Positions 22,866 to 30,776 of a stretch of DNA of 32,030 bases are shown here, piece by piece; within the stretch, counting starts at the first letter, position 1, and every line of letters starts with the position of its first letter. The DNA lies in contig JAPLJC010000065.1 in assembly GCA_026388765.1 (NCBI GenBank), positions 1-32,030 of the forward strand, read 5' to 3'. A program made the position numbers and the translations under genes. Origin of the DNA: Deltaproteobacteria bacterium. Its GTDB lineage: Bacteria > Desulfobacterota > Desulfobaccia > Desulfobaccales > 0-14-0-80-60-11. The notes under the pieces are model-generated. The model was not told where the DNA came from and ran no database searches. It saw only the letters and a program-made list of their open reading frames with translations.

Positions 22866-24842
22866 ATGGACCTTTCCTTTCTGACAGTCCAGGTTTTAAG
22901 CGCCCTGCGGCAAGCCGCGTTCCTGTTCCTCATCTCCTCAGGGCTGACCCTGGTATTCGGGGTCCTCAATATCCTCAACTTCGCCCACGGCTCGCTTTAC
23001 ATGCTGGGCGCTTACCTGGTCTATGGCATCACGCTTTATCTGGTGGGGCCGGCCGGTTTCTTCCTGGCCCTGTTGCTGGCTCCCCTCGCCGTTGCTGGCA
23101 TTGCCGCCCTGCTCGAAATCGGCCTATTGCGGCGCATCTATTACCAGGAAGAGATTTACCAGCTGCTTCTCACCTTTGCCCTCGTGCTGATCATTGATGA
23201 TCTGGCCAAAATGATTTTTGGGGCCGAATATAAATCGATCCCCAAACCGGACTTTCTCTCGGGCTCATTCATTCTTTTCGGCGCCACCGTCCCCACTTAT
23301 ACGGCGCTGGTGCTCGTGGTGGCGCCCCTGATCGCCGTCACCATGTGGTATCTTCTGATCCATACCAAGACCGGGAAGGTGGTGCGCGCCACCTCTTCCG
23401 ACCGGGAGATGGCGGATGCTCTCGGTATCAATATGACGGCCCTCTTCACCCTGGTATTTGCCTTTGGCGCCATGCTCGCCGGCTTTGCCGGGGCGCTCGC
23501 CGGTCCGGTCCGCACGGTCTTCCCGGGTTTGGGGACCGAAGTCATCATTGAATCGTTTGTGGTCGTGGTGATCGGGGGGCTGGGAAGCCTCTGGGGGGCG
23601 CTCATCGGCTCGCTTCTCATCGGCACTCTCGAGACGGTGGGCATCATCGTCTTCCCGGAATTCGAGATGGCCCTCATCTATTTGGTGATGGTGGTGGTGC
23701 TCATCGTCAGGCCCTGGGGACTTTTCGGCAGGCCACTGAAGATCAAGGCCCTGTCCGAGAAAAACCTGAGCCTGGAGGCTCAGGAGATCTCTCCGGTGCA
23801 CTTTTCGTCACGTCTGGCAGTGCGACTGCTCCCCTTCATCGTACTGTTGCTAATCCCTCTGTTGGTCGGCCGCTATTACCAGTATCTCTTGACTCAGATT
23901 TTTGTCGCCGCGCTGGTAGCCATGGCTTTCAACCTGCTGCTCGGCACCACTGGCTTGCTGTCCTTCGGCCAGGCGGCTTTCTTCGGCGTCGGGGCTTACA
24001 CGGTGGGTTTGCTCCTGACCAAGACAGCCTTGGGCACCCTGCCGGTTTTGGCCCTGGCGCTGGTCATGGCGGCTGCGGCCGCGGCCGTCGTCGGTTTTTT
24101 TTGCATCCGCCTTTCCGGGGTTCACTTTGCCATGCTGACGCTGGCCTTCGGACAGCTTATCTATACCGTGGCTTTCAAGTGGTATGGTCTGACCGGCGGG
24201 GACAACGGCATCCAGGGCATCCCGATTCGGGCCATCTCGTGGGGGAATTTTACCTGGAGCCTCGGCTCCACCACGCAAATGTACTACTTCGTCCTCCTGG
24301 TGGCGGCGTTGGCTGTCGCCTTTTTGGCTCGCATTCGCTCTTCTCCCTTCGGGGCCACGCTCAAGTCCATCCGGGAGAACAGCCAGCGGGCCGCCTACCT
24401 GGGGCTCAACGTCAAACTCTACCAATGGACCGCCTTTGTCCTGGCCGGGGCCTTCACGGGATTGGCGGGCGGACTCTATGCCCTCATGGAGAAATCCATC
24501 TCTCCTGAGATCATCCACTGGACCAAGTCCGCCGAACCCGTGCTGATGACCATTATGGGGGGAATCTATTCCTTCGTGGGGCCGGCCATCGGGGCCGCCA
24601 TCTACATCATTTTAAACGCCTACATTGTGGCCTGGACCGAGAACTGGTCTTTGGTTCTCGGCCTGGTCCTCTTGATCCTGGTGTTGACCCTGCCCGGCGG
24701 CGCGGTTGGCTATTTCAACGAAAAAACCCGTGATTTTCTGGTGAGGATTGGATGGCTGAGAACCTGGAATTTCTCGTGCTCCACGGCATCACCAAATCCT
24801 TCGGAGGCCTCAGAGCCCTCCAAGACGTCGATCTCTCAGTAG
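22866..24842 (+). CDS. fused LivH-LivM permease of branched-chain-type ABC importer
   Basis: The product is about 658 residues with two permease halves. The first (about 1-295) is LivH-like with FGVLNILNFAHGSLYMLGAY near the N-terminus and IGGLGSLWGALIGS near 240. The second (about 310-625) is LivM-like with NLLLGTTGLLSFGQAAFFGVGAY and a GGLYALMEKSISPE segment. Each half has about eight membrane helices, so a single chain replaces the usual heterodimer. I start at the ATG at 22866; an ATG at 22848 in the same frame is possible. The last 30 residues or so run through the start of livG in another frame and look non-conserved, so the original stop may have been lost; the overlap with livG is 91 bp. 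Confidence 0.9.
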   Translation: MDLSFLTVQVLSALRQAAFLFLISSGLTLVFGVLNILNFAHGSLYMLGAYLVYGITLYLVGPAGFFLALLLAPLAVAGIAALLEIGLLRRIYYQEEIYQLLLTFALVLIIDDLAKMIFGAEYKSIPKPDFLSGSFILFGATVPTYTALVLVVAPLIAVTMWYLLIHTKTGKVVRATSSDREMADALGINMTALFTLVFAFGAMLAGFAGALAGPVRTVFPGLGTEVIIESFVVVVIGGLGSLWGALIGSLLIGTLETVGIIVFPEFEMALIYLVMVVVLIVRPWGLFGRPLKIKALSEKNLSLEAQEISPVHFSSRLAVRLLPFIVLLLIPLLVGRYYQYLLTQIFVAALVAMAFNLLLGTTGLLSFGQAAFFGVGAYTVGLLLTKTALGTLPVLALALVMAAAAAAVVGFFCIRLSGVHFAMLTLAFGQLIYTVAFKWYGLTGGDNGIQGIPIRAISWGNFTWSLGSTTQMYYFVLLVAALAVAFLARIRSSPFGATLKSIRENSQRAAYLGLNVKLYQWTAFVLAGAFTGLAGGLYALMEKSISPEIIHWTKSAEPVLMTIMGGIYSFVGPAIGAAIYIILNAYIVAWTENWSLVLGLVLLILVLTLPGGAVGYFNEKTRDFLVRIGWLRTWNFSCSTASPNPSEASEPSKTSISQ

Positions 24843-25513
24843 CCCAGGGAGAAATTCACGCCGTCATCGGACCCAACGGGGCCGGGAAATCGACGTTGTT
24901 TAACGTGATGACTGGGCTGCTCACCCCCGATTCAGGGGAGGTGATCTTCGACGGGGAGCGCATTTCGGGGCTGCCTCCCTACCGGATCATTCGCAAGGGG
25001 ATTGGGCGTTCCTTTCAGATCACCAATATCTTCCCCCGCATGACCGTATTTGAAAATGTCCAGGTGGCGCTGTTTGCCCATTATCGCAAATCTTCCAGTC
25101 CCCTGTCGCTGGCCCGAAAATTTCCCGTTATCGCCGACGAAGTGCTTGGCATCCTGGAACAGGTGGGACTCCTGAAACAATGCAACTCCTCGGCCTCGGT
25201 CCTGTCCCACGGTGATCAAAAACGCCTGGAGATCGCCATCTCTCTGGCCTCCCGCCCGCGCCTCCTCATGCTGGATGAGCCCACCGCCGGCATGTCGCGG
25301 TTTGAAAGTCGCGAGACCGTCGGGCTGCTCAAAAAGATCTCGCTGGAACAGGGCCTGACCCTGGTGTTTACTGAACATGATATGGACATCGTCTTCGGCA
25401 TCTCGGCAAGGATCACCGTGCTTCATCAAGGACTGGTGATAGCCGGCGGCAGCCCGGAGGAAATCAAGGCCAACCCCGAAGTTCGCAAGGCCTACCTGGG
25501 CGATGAATTATGA
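24752..25513 (+). CDS. ABC transporter ATP-binding protein, LivG-like
   Basis: The product is 253 residues with a complete ATPase core: Walker A GPNGAGKST (40-48), a Q-loop near 88 (RSFQITNIFP), signature LSHGDQKRLE near 149 (a common variant of LSGGQ), Walker B LLMLDEPTAGM, and a switch His in FTEHDMD. The C-terminal helix ending VRKAYLGDEL is typical of LivG. It powers import together with LivF. The ATG at 24752 has GTGAGGA 5 nt upstream and lies inside the 3' end of the fused permease gene. Confidence 0.92.
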   Translation: MAENLEFLVLHGITKSFGGLRALQDVDLSVAQGEIHAVIGPNGAGKSTLFNVMTGLLTPDSGEVIFDGERISGLPPYRIIRKGIGRSFQITNIFPRMTVFENVQVALFAHYRKSSSPLSLARKFPVIADEVLGILEQVGLLKQCNSSASVLSHGDQKRLEIAISLASRPRLLMLDEPTAGMSRFESRETVGLLKKISLEQGLTLVFTEHDMDIVFGISARITVLHQGLVIAGGSPEEIKANPEVRKAYLGDEL

Positions 25514-25525
25514 GTTTTTTTGTCA

Positions 25526-25588
25526 TTCTGAGGGAGCCGAAGGCGACCGAAGAATCTCTCAATACGAGATGCTTCGCTGCGCTCAGCC
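25526..25588. repeat. palindromic intergenic repeat (GAAGAATCTC type)
   Basis: CGAAGAATCTC (25548-25558) pairs with GAGATGCTTCG (25566-25576) with one mismatch, and outer CTGAG (25528-25532) pairs with CTCAG (25582-25586). This matches a dispersed repeat type that I have seen in many bacterial intergenic regions; copy number in this genome cannot be judged from the window. Confidence 0.65.
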
Positions 25589-25757
25589 TGATAAAAGACG
25601 ATAAAAATCTAGGGGGGCACTGCCCACCATTTCCTTTGAAAAAGAACCGCTTAAGTGACCGGATTATTTTAAAAATGTCATGCAAATGAAGCATCAGTTT
25701 AGAAGTCATTTCAAGACCGGATTCCGGCGTCATCATGAATCAACTGAGGGAGTTTAT

Positions 25758-25871
25758 GTTGGGAAAGAATCACCCCCCTTTTCTAAAGGGGGGCAGGGGG
25801 GATTAATAAGCGTTTGATAATCCCCCTAAATCCCCCTTTAGAAAAGGGGGACTTAAAACCCCGTTCCCAAC
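25758..25871. repeat. MITE-like palindromic element with G/C tracts
   Basis: Outer arms GTTGGGAA (25758-25765) and TTCCCAAC (25864-25871) flank inner arms of about 32 bp. The C-tract/TTTTCTAAA/G-tract sequence at 25773-25804 is inverted at about 25818-25850 with a few mismatches. The two arms are separated by a short AT-rich centre. The same type of repeat occurs in mtaB at about 17160-17260. Confidence 0.7.
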
Positions 25872-25951
25872 CTTTACCCGGTTGATAACATGGTTACCGC
25901 CTCAGAGAGATTTTGAAATAGTTTCTAGCGCTGGGGAGAAGCGAGTCTCTT

Positions 25952-26659
25952 ATGGCCTTTTTGGAACTAAACTCCATCAACACCTTCTATGGCCGCAGCC
26001 ACATCCTGTTCGATCTGTCCCTGGCCGTTGAGCAAGGCGAAGTGGTCAGCCTGATCGGGCGCAATGGGGCGGGAAAAAGCACCACCTTCCGTTCGATCAT
26101 CGGGCTCACCCCACCCCAGATGGGTGAAGTCATTTTCAAAGGCGCCCGGGTGAGCGGCCTGAGGGCCTACCAGATCTGCCGGCAGGGGATCGGCTTTGTC
26201 CCCGAGGACCGGCGGTGTTTTGCGGACCTGACCGTGCGCGAAAATCTCGAAGTCGCCGGGAGACGCGAGAAGGAAGTCTCCACCCCCTGGACGGTGGAGA
26301 AAATTTATGCCCTCTTCCCCCGCCTGCAAGAACGGGAGAATCATCTCGGCTCGCAACTCTCGGGGGGTGAGCAGCAGATGCTCACCATCGCCCGCACCCT
26401 CATGACGAACCCGGAACTCCTGTTGCTGGACGAGCCTTCAGAGGGCTTGGCGCCTTTGATTGTCGGGCTGCTGGCCAAGATGATCCTGGAAATCCGCCAT
26501 GAAGGCGTTACCGTCTTGCTCGCCGAACAGAACCTGCACTTTTGCGCCAAGGTGTCGGACCGCGGTTATGTGATAGATAAAGGTTCATTGAAGTTCGAAG
26601 GGAAGATGTCGGATCTTTTGGCCGATGAAGAGATCAAGGGCAAATACCTGGCGGTTTGA
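25952..26659 (+). CDS. ABC transporter ATP-binding protein, LivF-like
   Basis: The product is 235 residues, the usual LivF length. It has Walker A GRNGAGKST (36-44), a GFVPEDRRCF segment that is characteristic of LivF proteins, signature LSGGEQQML, Walker B LLLLDEPSEGLAP and switch His replaced by the LivF-type LAEQN. It is the second ATPase of the importer. The start at 25952 has GGGAGAAG about 10 nt upstream. The first CoA-transferase gene begins 13 bp after its stop, so transport and CoA chemistry genes form one unit. Confidence 0.92.
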   Translation: MAFLELNSINTFYGRSHILFDLSLAVEQGEVVSLIGRNGAGKSTTFRSIIGLTPPQMGEVIFKGARVSGLRAYQICRQGIGFVPEDRRCFADLTVRENLEVAGRREKEVSTPWTVEKIYALFPRLQERENHLGSQLSGGEQQMLTIARTLMTNPELLLLDEPSEGLAPLIVGLLAKMILEIRHEGVTVLLAEQNLHFCAKVSDRGYVIDKGSLKFEGKMSDLLADEEIKGKYLAV

Positions 26660-26672
26660 AAGGATGGTCTGT

Positions 26673-28010
26673 ATGGAAGAGCAAAGTTATTTCGACTGGT
26701 CCGATGCATTGTTTGCGGTTGCCAAGATCTTCGGCAAACCGGAGGCCCTCAAGGGGGTGCGCGTCCTGGAACTCTGCACCCGGGTATTCGGCCCGGTGAC
26801 GGCTGATCTTTTGGCCGAATTCGGGGCGGAGGTCATCAAAATCGAACTGCCCGGCGTGGGGGATCTCATGCGTTACGTGGCCCCCCGGGGCTTTTTCTGG
26901 CAAAACATCTCCCCGGCCTTCACCCACATGAACCACAATAAGTATCACGTGACCATAGACATCCGCACCCCGGAGGGCGGCGAGCTGCTGCGGGCCCTGG
27001 TGGCCAAATCCACCGTCTTGATTGAAAACTTCCGGGCCGGCTCCATGGACAGTTGGGGGGTGGGTTACCGTGACCTGAGCGCCGTCAACCCGGGTCTCAT
27101 TTATCAAGCCAACAGCGGCTTCGGCCAATGGAGCGTCTACAAGGACCGGCCCTCCTATGACGCCACTTCCCAGGCCATGAGCGGCTTTTCGGCCATCACC
27201 GGATTTCCGGGCCGCACTCCCCTCAAGACCGGCATCTGGATCGGCGACTGCACCGGGGCTCTCTTCGCGGCTATCGGCATCATGGCCGCCCTGCACCACC
27301 GCAGGAAAACCGGACAGGGGCAACTCCTGGATGTCTCCCAGGCGGAAGGGCTGATCCGGACTCTCGACTGGACCTGGCTCTATCAAACCATTACCCAAAA
27401 AGAGCGTGCCCTGTATGGCAACCGGGATATTTCCTGCTCCCCTTCGGGAGTCTTCCGCTCCCGGGAAGGTTTTATCGCCATTGCCGCCCTGGATGATCAG
27501 CAATTTGCCGGGCTTTGCCGGGCCATGCAACGCCCCGAACTGGCCGCGGATAGTCGCTTCAGTACCGTTACCGCCCGCCTGGCGGAAGACCACAATCGGG
27601 CCCTCTACAAAATGGTGGCGGAATGGGCGGTAGCCTTGGATGCCGCAGAGATCGAAAAGCTGGCGGAGAGCCACGGCTTCGCCGCTCAACGGGTGGTCAA
27701 TGCCCGGGACCACTATCATGACGAACACTTGCGTCAGCGGGGGGCGGTGTGCGAATTTGACGACCCGCTGTATGGCAAAGTGGTGGAATACGGGCCCGGC
27801 CCGAAGCTTTCGGAGAGCCCGGGGCGGATGCGCTGGCTGGCCAAACCGGTGGGGTTTCATAACTCTTACATTTTTCGCACCCTGCTCAATCTCACGGAAG
27901 AGCGCCTGCGCCAATTGACGGAAAAGCAGGTCATCGGCACCTGGGTCGATCGGGTCGGCGCCAAGCCTCCGGACGATTGGAACGGTCGGGATGGCATCAT
28001 CCAGCCCTGA
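26673..28010 (+). CDS. CaiB/BaiF (family III) CoA-transferase, catalytic subunit
   Basis: The product is 445 residues. It has the family III fold pattern: a short N-terminal extension, LKGVRVLELCTRVFGPVTADLLAEFGAEVIKIE (about 26-58, split here only for description), the NKYHVTIDI motif (about 89-97), LIENFRAGSMDSWGVGY (115-131), and IGDCTGALFAAIG around the catalytic Asp (D192), which forms the acyl-enzyme anhydride in this family. It probably transfers CoA to an imported acid, as in succinyl-CoA:benzylsuccinate transferase (BbsE/BbsF). The start at 26673 has AAGGA 8 nt upstream. Longer frames from 26625 overlap livF. The next gene encodes a related subunit lacking the Asp, so a heteromeric enzyme is likely. 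Confidence 0.88.
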   Translation: MEEQSYFDWSDALFAVAKIFGKPEALKGVRVLELCTRVFGPVTADLLAEFGAEVIKIELPGVGDLMRYVAPRGFFWQNISPAFTHMNHNKYHVTIDIRTPEGGELLRALVAKSTVLIENFRAGSMDSWGVGYRDLSAVNPGLIYQANSGFGQWSVYKDRPSYDATSQAMSGFSAITGFPGRTPLKTGIWIGDCTGALFAAIGIMAALHHRRKTGQGQLLDVSQAEGLIRTLDWTWLYQTITQKERALYGNRDISCSPSGVFRSREGFIAIAALDDQQFAGLCRAMQRPELAADSRFSTVTARLAEDHNRALYKMVAEWAVALDAAEIEKLAESHGFAAQRVVNARDHYHDEHLRQRGAVCEFDDPLYGKVVEYGPGPKLSESPGRMRWLAKPVGFHNSYIFRTLLNLTEERLRQLTEKQVIGTWVDRVGAKPPDDWNGRDGIIQP

Positions 28011-28129
28011 GGGATTTTTTATTCTAAAAATGAGACATGACGTTCAGGTTAATGAACGTTTAGCCTCCGTCCGCCCCGGCGAGAGGCTATTAAAAAAATA
28101 ATTCAGTTTCGCAGAAAAGGACGCGACAC
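28011..28129. other. intergenic spacer with two stem-loops
   Basis: ACGTTCA pairs with TGAACGT around a 6-nt loop, and TAGCCTC pairs with GAGGCTA around a longer loop, followed by a run of A. On the plus strand there is no T-run, so termination is unlikely. The structures may tune relative expression of the two transferase subunits. Confidence 0.4.
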
Positions 28130-29464
28130 ATGAGCGATGATAGAGACCCCAAAGACTCCTGGTACGATTGGGCCAGGGAACAGACCGATCCGCGTAAAGC
28201 CTCCCGCAAACCGGAAGCCCTGGATGACCTCCTGGTCCTCGACATCAGCTATGGCAATGTGGGGGGGCTGGTGTGCTCCTCCATGCTGGCGGAACTGGGC
28301 GCCCAGGTCATCCGCATCGAACCCCCGGCCGGCGATGTGGCCCGGGATTACAGCCCCTTCGGGCTAGCGCACCAGGGGACCGGGTTCGGGTATCTCGCGG
28401 AAGGCAGAAACAAATATCATATCACCCTGGACTTACAGAAATCGGCCTCCCGGGAGATCTTCGCCACCCTGGCCAAGCATGCCGACGTGATCATCGAAAC
28501 CTATCAACCCGGAGTGATGGATAGCTGGGGCCTGGGCTATCGACAACTGCGGGAAATCAATCCCCGCTTGATTTATGCCGCCTTGGGCACTTACGGACAA
28601 TTTGGGCCCCGGGCCCGGAGCGGCCGCCCGGGCTCCGAAATCTCCAACCAGGCTTACTCGGGCCTGGTGCACATCAACGGCGAACCTGAGCATCTGGAGC
28701 CGACGGAATACGGCGTCCCCACCAAGGTGGGCAGTTGGTACGGCTGGTATGCCGAAGGCATGTTTGCCGCTTACGGCATCCTGCTGGCCCTCAACTTCCG
28801 CACCGACACCGGCAAGGGCCAGATGGTGGACGTTTCCGGGGCGGAATGCATTATGAAATTTATCGATTACAATCTCAGTTGGTTCCATATGGACGGCAAG
28901 GTCAAAAACAGATTGGGCAATTATGACATTGCGGTCTTCCCCTATACCTTTATCCGCTGTCAGGAAGGTTATACGTTCTTAGCCGCTTATAACGATGAAG
29001 CCTTCGAAACCTTGATGGAAATCATCGAACGCCCCGAAATGGCGCAGGACCCAAGGTTTTCCTCCTTCCAGCATCGCACCACGGTGGAAAATGAAGAGGC
29101 GCTCCAGTTTCTCCTGGAAGAATGGAGCCTGCGCTATCCGGTGGATGAGGTGATCCAGCGGGTTCAGGAGGCCATCTCCAAGAAGGAGGGTAGAGCCGCG
29201 GCGGTGGTCACCGGCAAGGTGACCCAACCTGCCGACGTGATTCAGGAGCAGAACTGGTGGGATCGGGGGGTGTTTCAAAAGGTGAACGATCCTACCTACG
29301 GAGAGCTCACCTTGCAGGGGCCGGCGTGGAAAATGAGTCAAACACCACCGCGGCTCAAATGGCTCTGCCGTCCCATCGGCGCCGATAACGCCTTTATTTA
29401 TCTTAAGTATCTGGGACTGGGGAGCTCTCAACTGGCCGCTTTGAAACAGGAGGGGGTCATTTAA
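28130..29464 (+). CDS. CaiB/BaiF (family III) CoA-transferase, subunit without catalytic Asp
   Basis: The product is 444 residues and aligns along its length with the preceding transferase: LLVLDISYGNVGGLVCSSML (about 34-53, matching the first strand region), NKYHITLDL, IIETYQPGVMDSWGLGY and GKGQMVDVSGAE. At the catalytic position, IGDCTG of the partner is replaced by YGWYAE, with Trp206 in place of Asp, so this chain should be unable to form the acyl intermediate. It most likely serves as the structural or substrate-binding partner in a heteromer, as in two-subunit members of the family. Start: ATG at 28130 with AAGGA 10 nt upstream. It ends only 10 bp before the thiolase gene. Confidence 0.88.
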   Translation: MSDDRDPKDSWYDWAREQTDPRKASRKPEALDDLLVLDISYGNVGGLVCSSMLAELGAQVIRIEPPAGDVARDYSPFGLAHQGTGFGYLAEGRNKYHITLDLQKSASREIFATLAKHADVIIETYQPGVMDSWGLGYRQLREINPRLIYAALGTYGQFGPRARSGRPGSEISNQAYSGLVHINGEPEHLEPTEYGVPTKVGSWYGWYAEGMFAAYGILLALNFRTDTGKGQMVDVSGAECIMKFIDYNLSWFHMDGKVKNRLGNYDIAVFPYTFIRCQEGYTFLAAYNDEAFETLMEIIERPEMAQDPRFSSFQHRTTVENEEALQFLLEEWSLRYPVDEVIQRVQEAISKKEGRAAAVVTGKVTQPADVIQEQNWWDRGVFQKVNDPTYGELTLQGPAWKMSQTPPRLKWLCRPIGADNAFIYLKYLGLGSSQLAALKQEGVI

Positions 29465-29474
29465 CCTGCGCCAG

Positions 29475-30659
29475 GTGGTAATTGCCAGCGCCGTGCGGAC
29501 CGCCGTCGCTAGCTTTGGTGGCACTTTAAAGGATGTACCGGCTGCCCGGCTGGGAGGTCTGGTCATCAAAGAAGTCCTTCGACGGGCCAGGATTCGGCCG
29601 GAAAAAGTGGACCAGGTGATTATGGGCAACGTGCTGCAGGCCGGCCAGGGCCAGAACCCGGCCCGGCAGGCCGCCGCCCAGGCCGGCCTCTCACAATATA
29701 TCCCGGCGGTCACCGTGAATGCCCTTTGTGGCTCCGGCCTGCAATCAGCCATTATGGCCGCTCAGGCGATTCGGGCTGGTGATGCCGAGATCATCGTGGC
29801 CGGCGGCATGGAATCCATGAGCCAGGCCCCCTTTCTGCTGAGCCAAGCCCGCTGGGGCCAGCGGATGGGCCACGGCGAGCTCATCGACGTCTTGCTCCAC
29901 GACGGCCTCTGGTGCTCCTTCGGCGACACCCACATGGGGACCACCGCGGAAAATGTGGCGGCAAAGTTCCACCTCAGCCGGGAGGACCAGGACGCCTTTG
30001 CCGCCGAGAGCCAGCGGAAAGCGCAGCAGGCCATCGAATCCGGCCGCTTCCAGAACGAGATCGTGCCGGTGGAAGTTCCACAGAAAAAAGGGGGCAGCAT
30101 CATTTTTGATACCGACGAGTACCCCAAATTCGGCACCACCATGGAAAAACTGGCCAGGCTGCGTCCGGCTTTTAGCAAGACCGGCACCGTCACCGCGGGC
30201 AACTCCTCGGGGATCAATGATGGGGCCGCGGCTCTGTTGGTCATGTCCGAGGAGAAGGCCATCAAAATGGGCCTCCGCCCCCTGGCCCGAATCGTCTCCT
30301 ACGGTTGCCAGGGCTGCGAGCCTGAACTGATGGGGATGGGGCCCATTTACGCGGTCCGCAGCGCCATCGCCAAGATCAGGGAAAAGTTCGGGAAAGAGAT
30401 CGACCTGGTGGAACTCAATGAGGCCTTTGCGGCTCAAAGCCTGGCCTGCCTCAAAGAGCTCGACCTGGACCCAGCCATCGTCAACGTCAATGGCGGAGCC
30501 ATCGCCCTGGGGCATCCCATCGGCTGCAGCGCCACCAGAATCATGGTTACCCTGCTCTACGAGATGCAAAAGCGCCAGGCTGAGGTCGGCTTGGCTGCCC
30601 TCTGTGTGGGTGGTGGCATGGGGTTTGCAATGATCGTTGCACGTGGCTGGTATTTTTGA
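29475..30659 (+). CDS. thiolase (acetyl-CoA acetyltransferase / beta-ketothiolase family)
   Basis: The product is about 394 residues, a full-length thiolase. It has the nucleophilic Cys in NALCGSGLQS, a GGMESMSQAP motif, a catalytic His in ALGHPIGCSATR and the proton-shuttling Cys in CVGGGMGFA. All active residues are present, so it should cleave a 3-ketoacyl-CoA with CoA or run the reverse condensation. The GTG at 29475 is the first conventional start, but a CTG at 29466 gives the usual family N-terminus (MRQVVIASAVRT), puts the catalytic Cys at residue 88 as in relatives, and lies 9-12 nt after an AGGAGGGGG site. The true start may therefore be that CTG. It would supply the last step of a beta-oxidation-like route. 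Confidence 0.9.
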   Translation: MVIASAVRTAVASFGGTLKDVPAARLGGLVIKEVLRRARIRPEKVDQVIMGNVLQAGQGQNPARQAAAQAGLSQYIPAVTVNALCGSGLQSAIMAAQAIRAGDAEIIVAGGMESMSQAPFLLSQARWGQRMGHGELIDVLLHDGLWCSFGDTHMGTTAENVAAKFHLSREDQDAFAAESQRKAQQAIESGRFQNEIVPVEVPQKKGGSIIFDTDEYPKFGTTMEKLARLRPAFSKTGTVTAGNSSGINDGAAALLVMSEEKAIKMGLRPLARIVSYGCQGCEPELMGMGPIYAVRSAIAKIREKFGKEIDLVELNEAFAAQSLACLKELDLDPAIVNVNGGAIALGHPIGCSATRIMVTLLYEMQKRQAEVGLAALCVGGGMGFAMIVARGWYF

Positions 30660-30688
30660 TTCGTCAGAACCTGCGTCGGCAACTTGCT

Positions 30689-30700
30689 GTCTGATCAGAC
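30689..30700. promoter_or_regulatory. 12-bp perfect palindrome between thiolase and SDR genes
   Basis: GTCTGATCAGAC is a perfect 12-bp dyad in the 117-bp spacer, about 77 bp before the SDR start. It could be an operator; there is no visible promoter to confirm this. Confidence 0.3.
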
Positions 30701-30776
30701 TGCAGCCTGACCAGGTTTGCCTTGACTTCCCTCAGTCCCAATTCGACTGGCTCGCACCCATCTACACGGTGAAAAC

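Larger units (their letters stand above)
25514..25951. other. 438-bp spacer between livG and livF, filled by palindromic repeats
   Basis: No gene is supported here. The segment contains two palindromic repeat elements described separately and an apparently non-coding stretch between. It interrupts an operon whose other junctions are tight (overlap or 13 bp), so the repeats have probably inserted secondarily. Transcription may still read through, as no strong terminator is seen. Confidence 0.6.

Noticed and set aside
25464-25736. 90-residue minus-strand frame between livG and livF
   Set aside because: It is the translation of a palindromic intergenic repeat and has no ribosome site.
26634-27914. 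426-residue minus-strand frame
   Set aside because: Antisense to the first CoA-transferase; rich in Gly, His and Arg as expected from a GC-rich shadow, with no recognisable motif.
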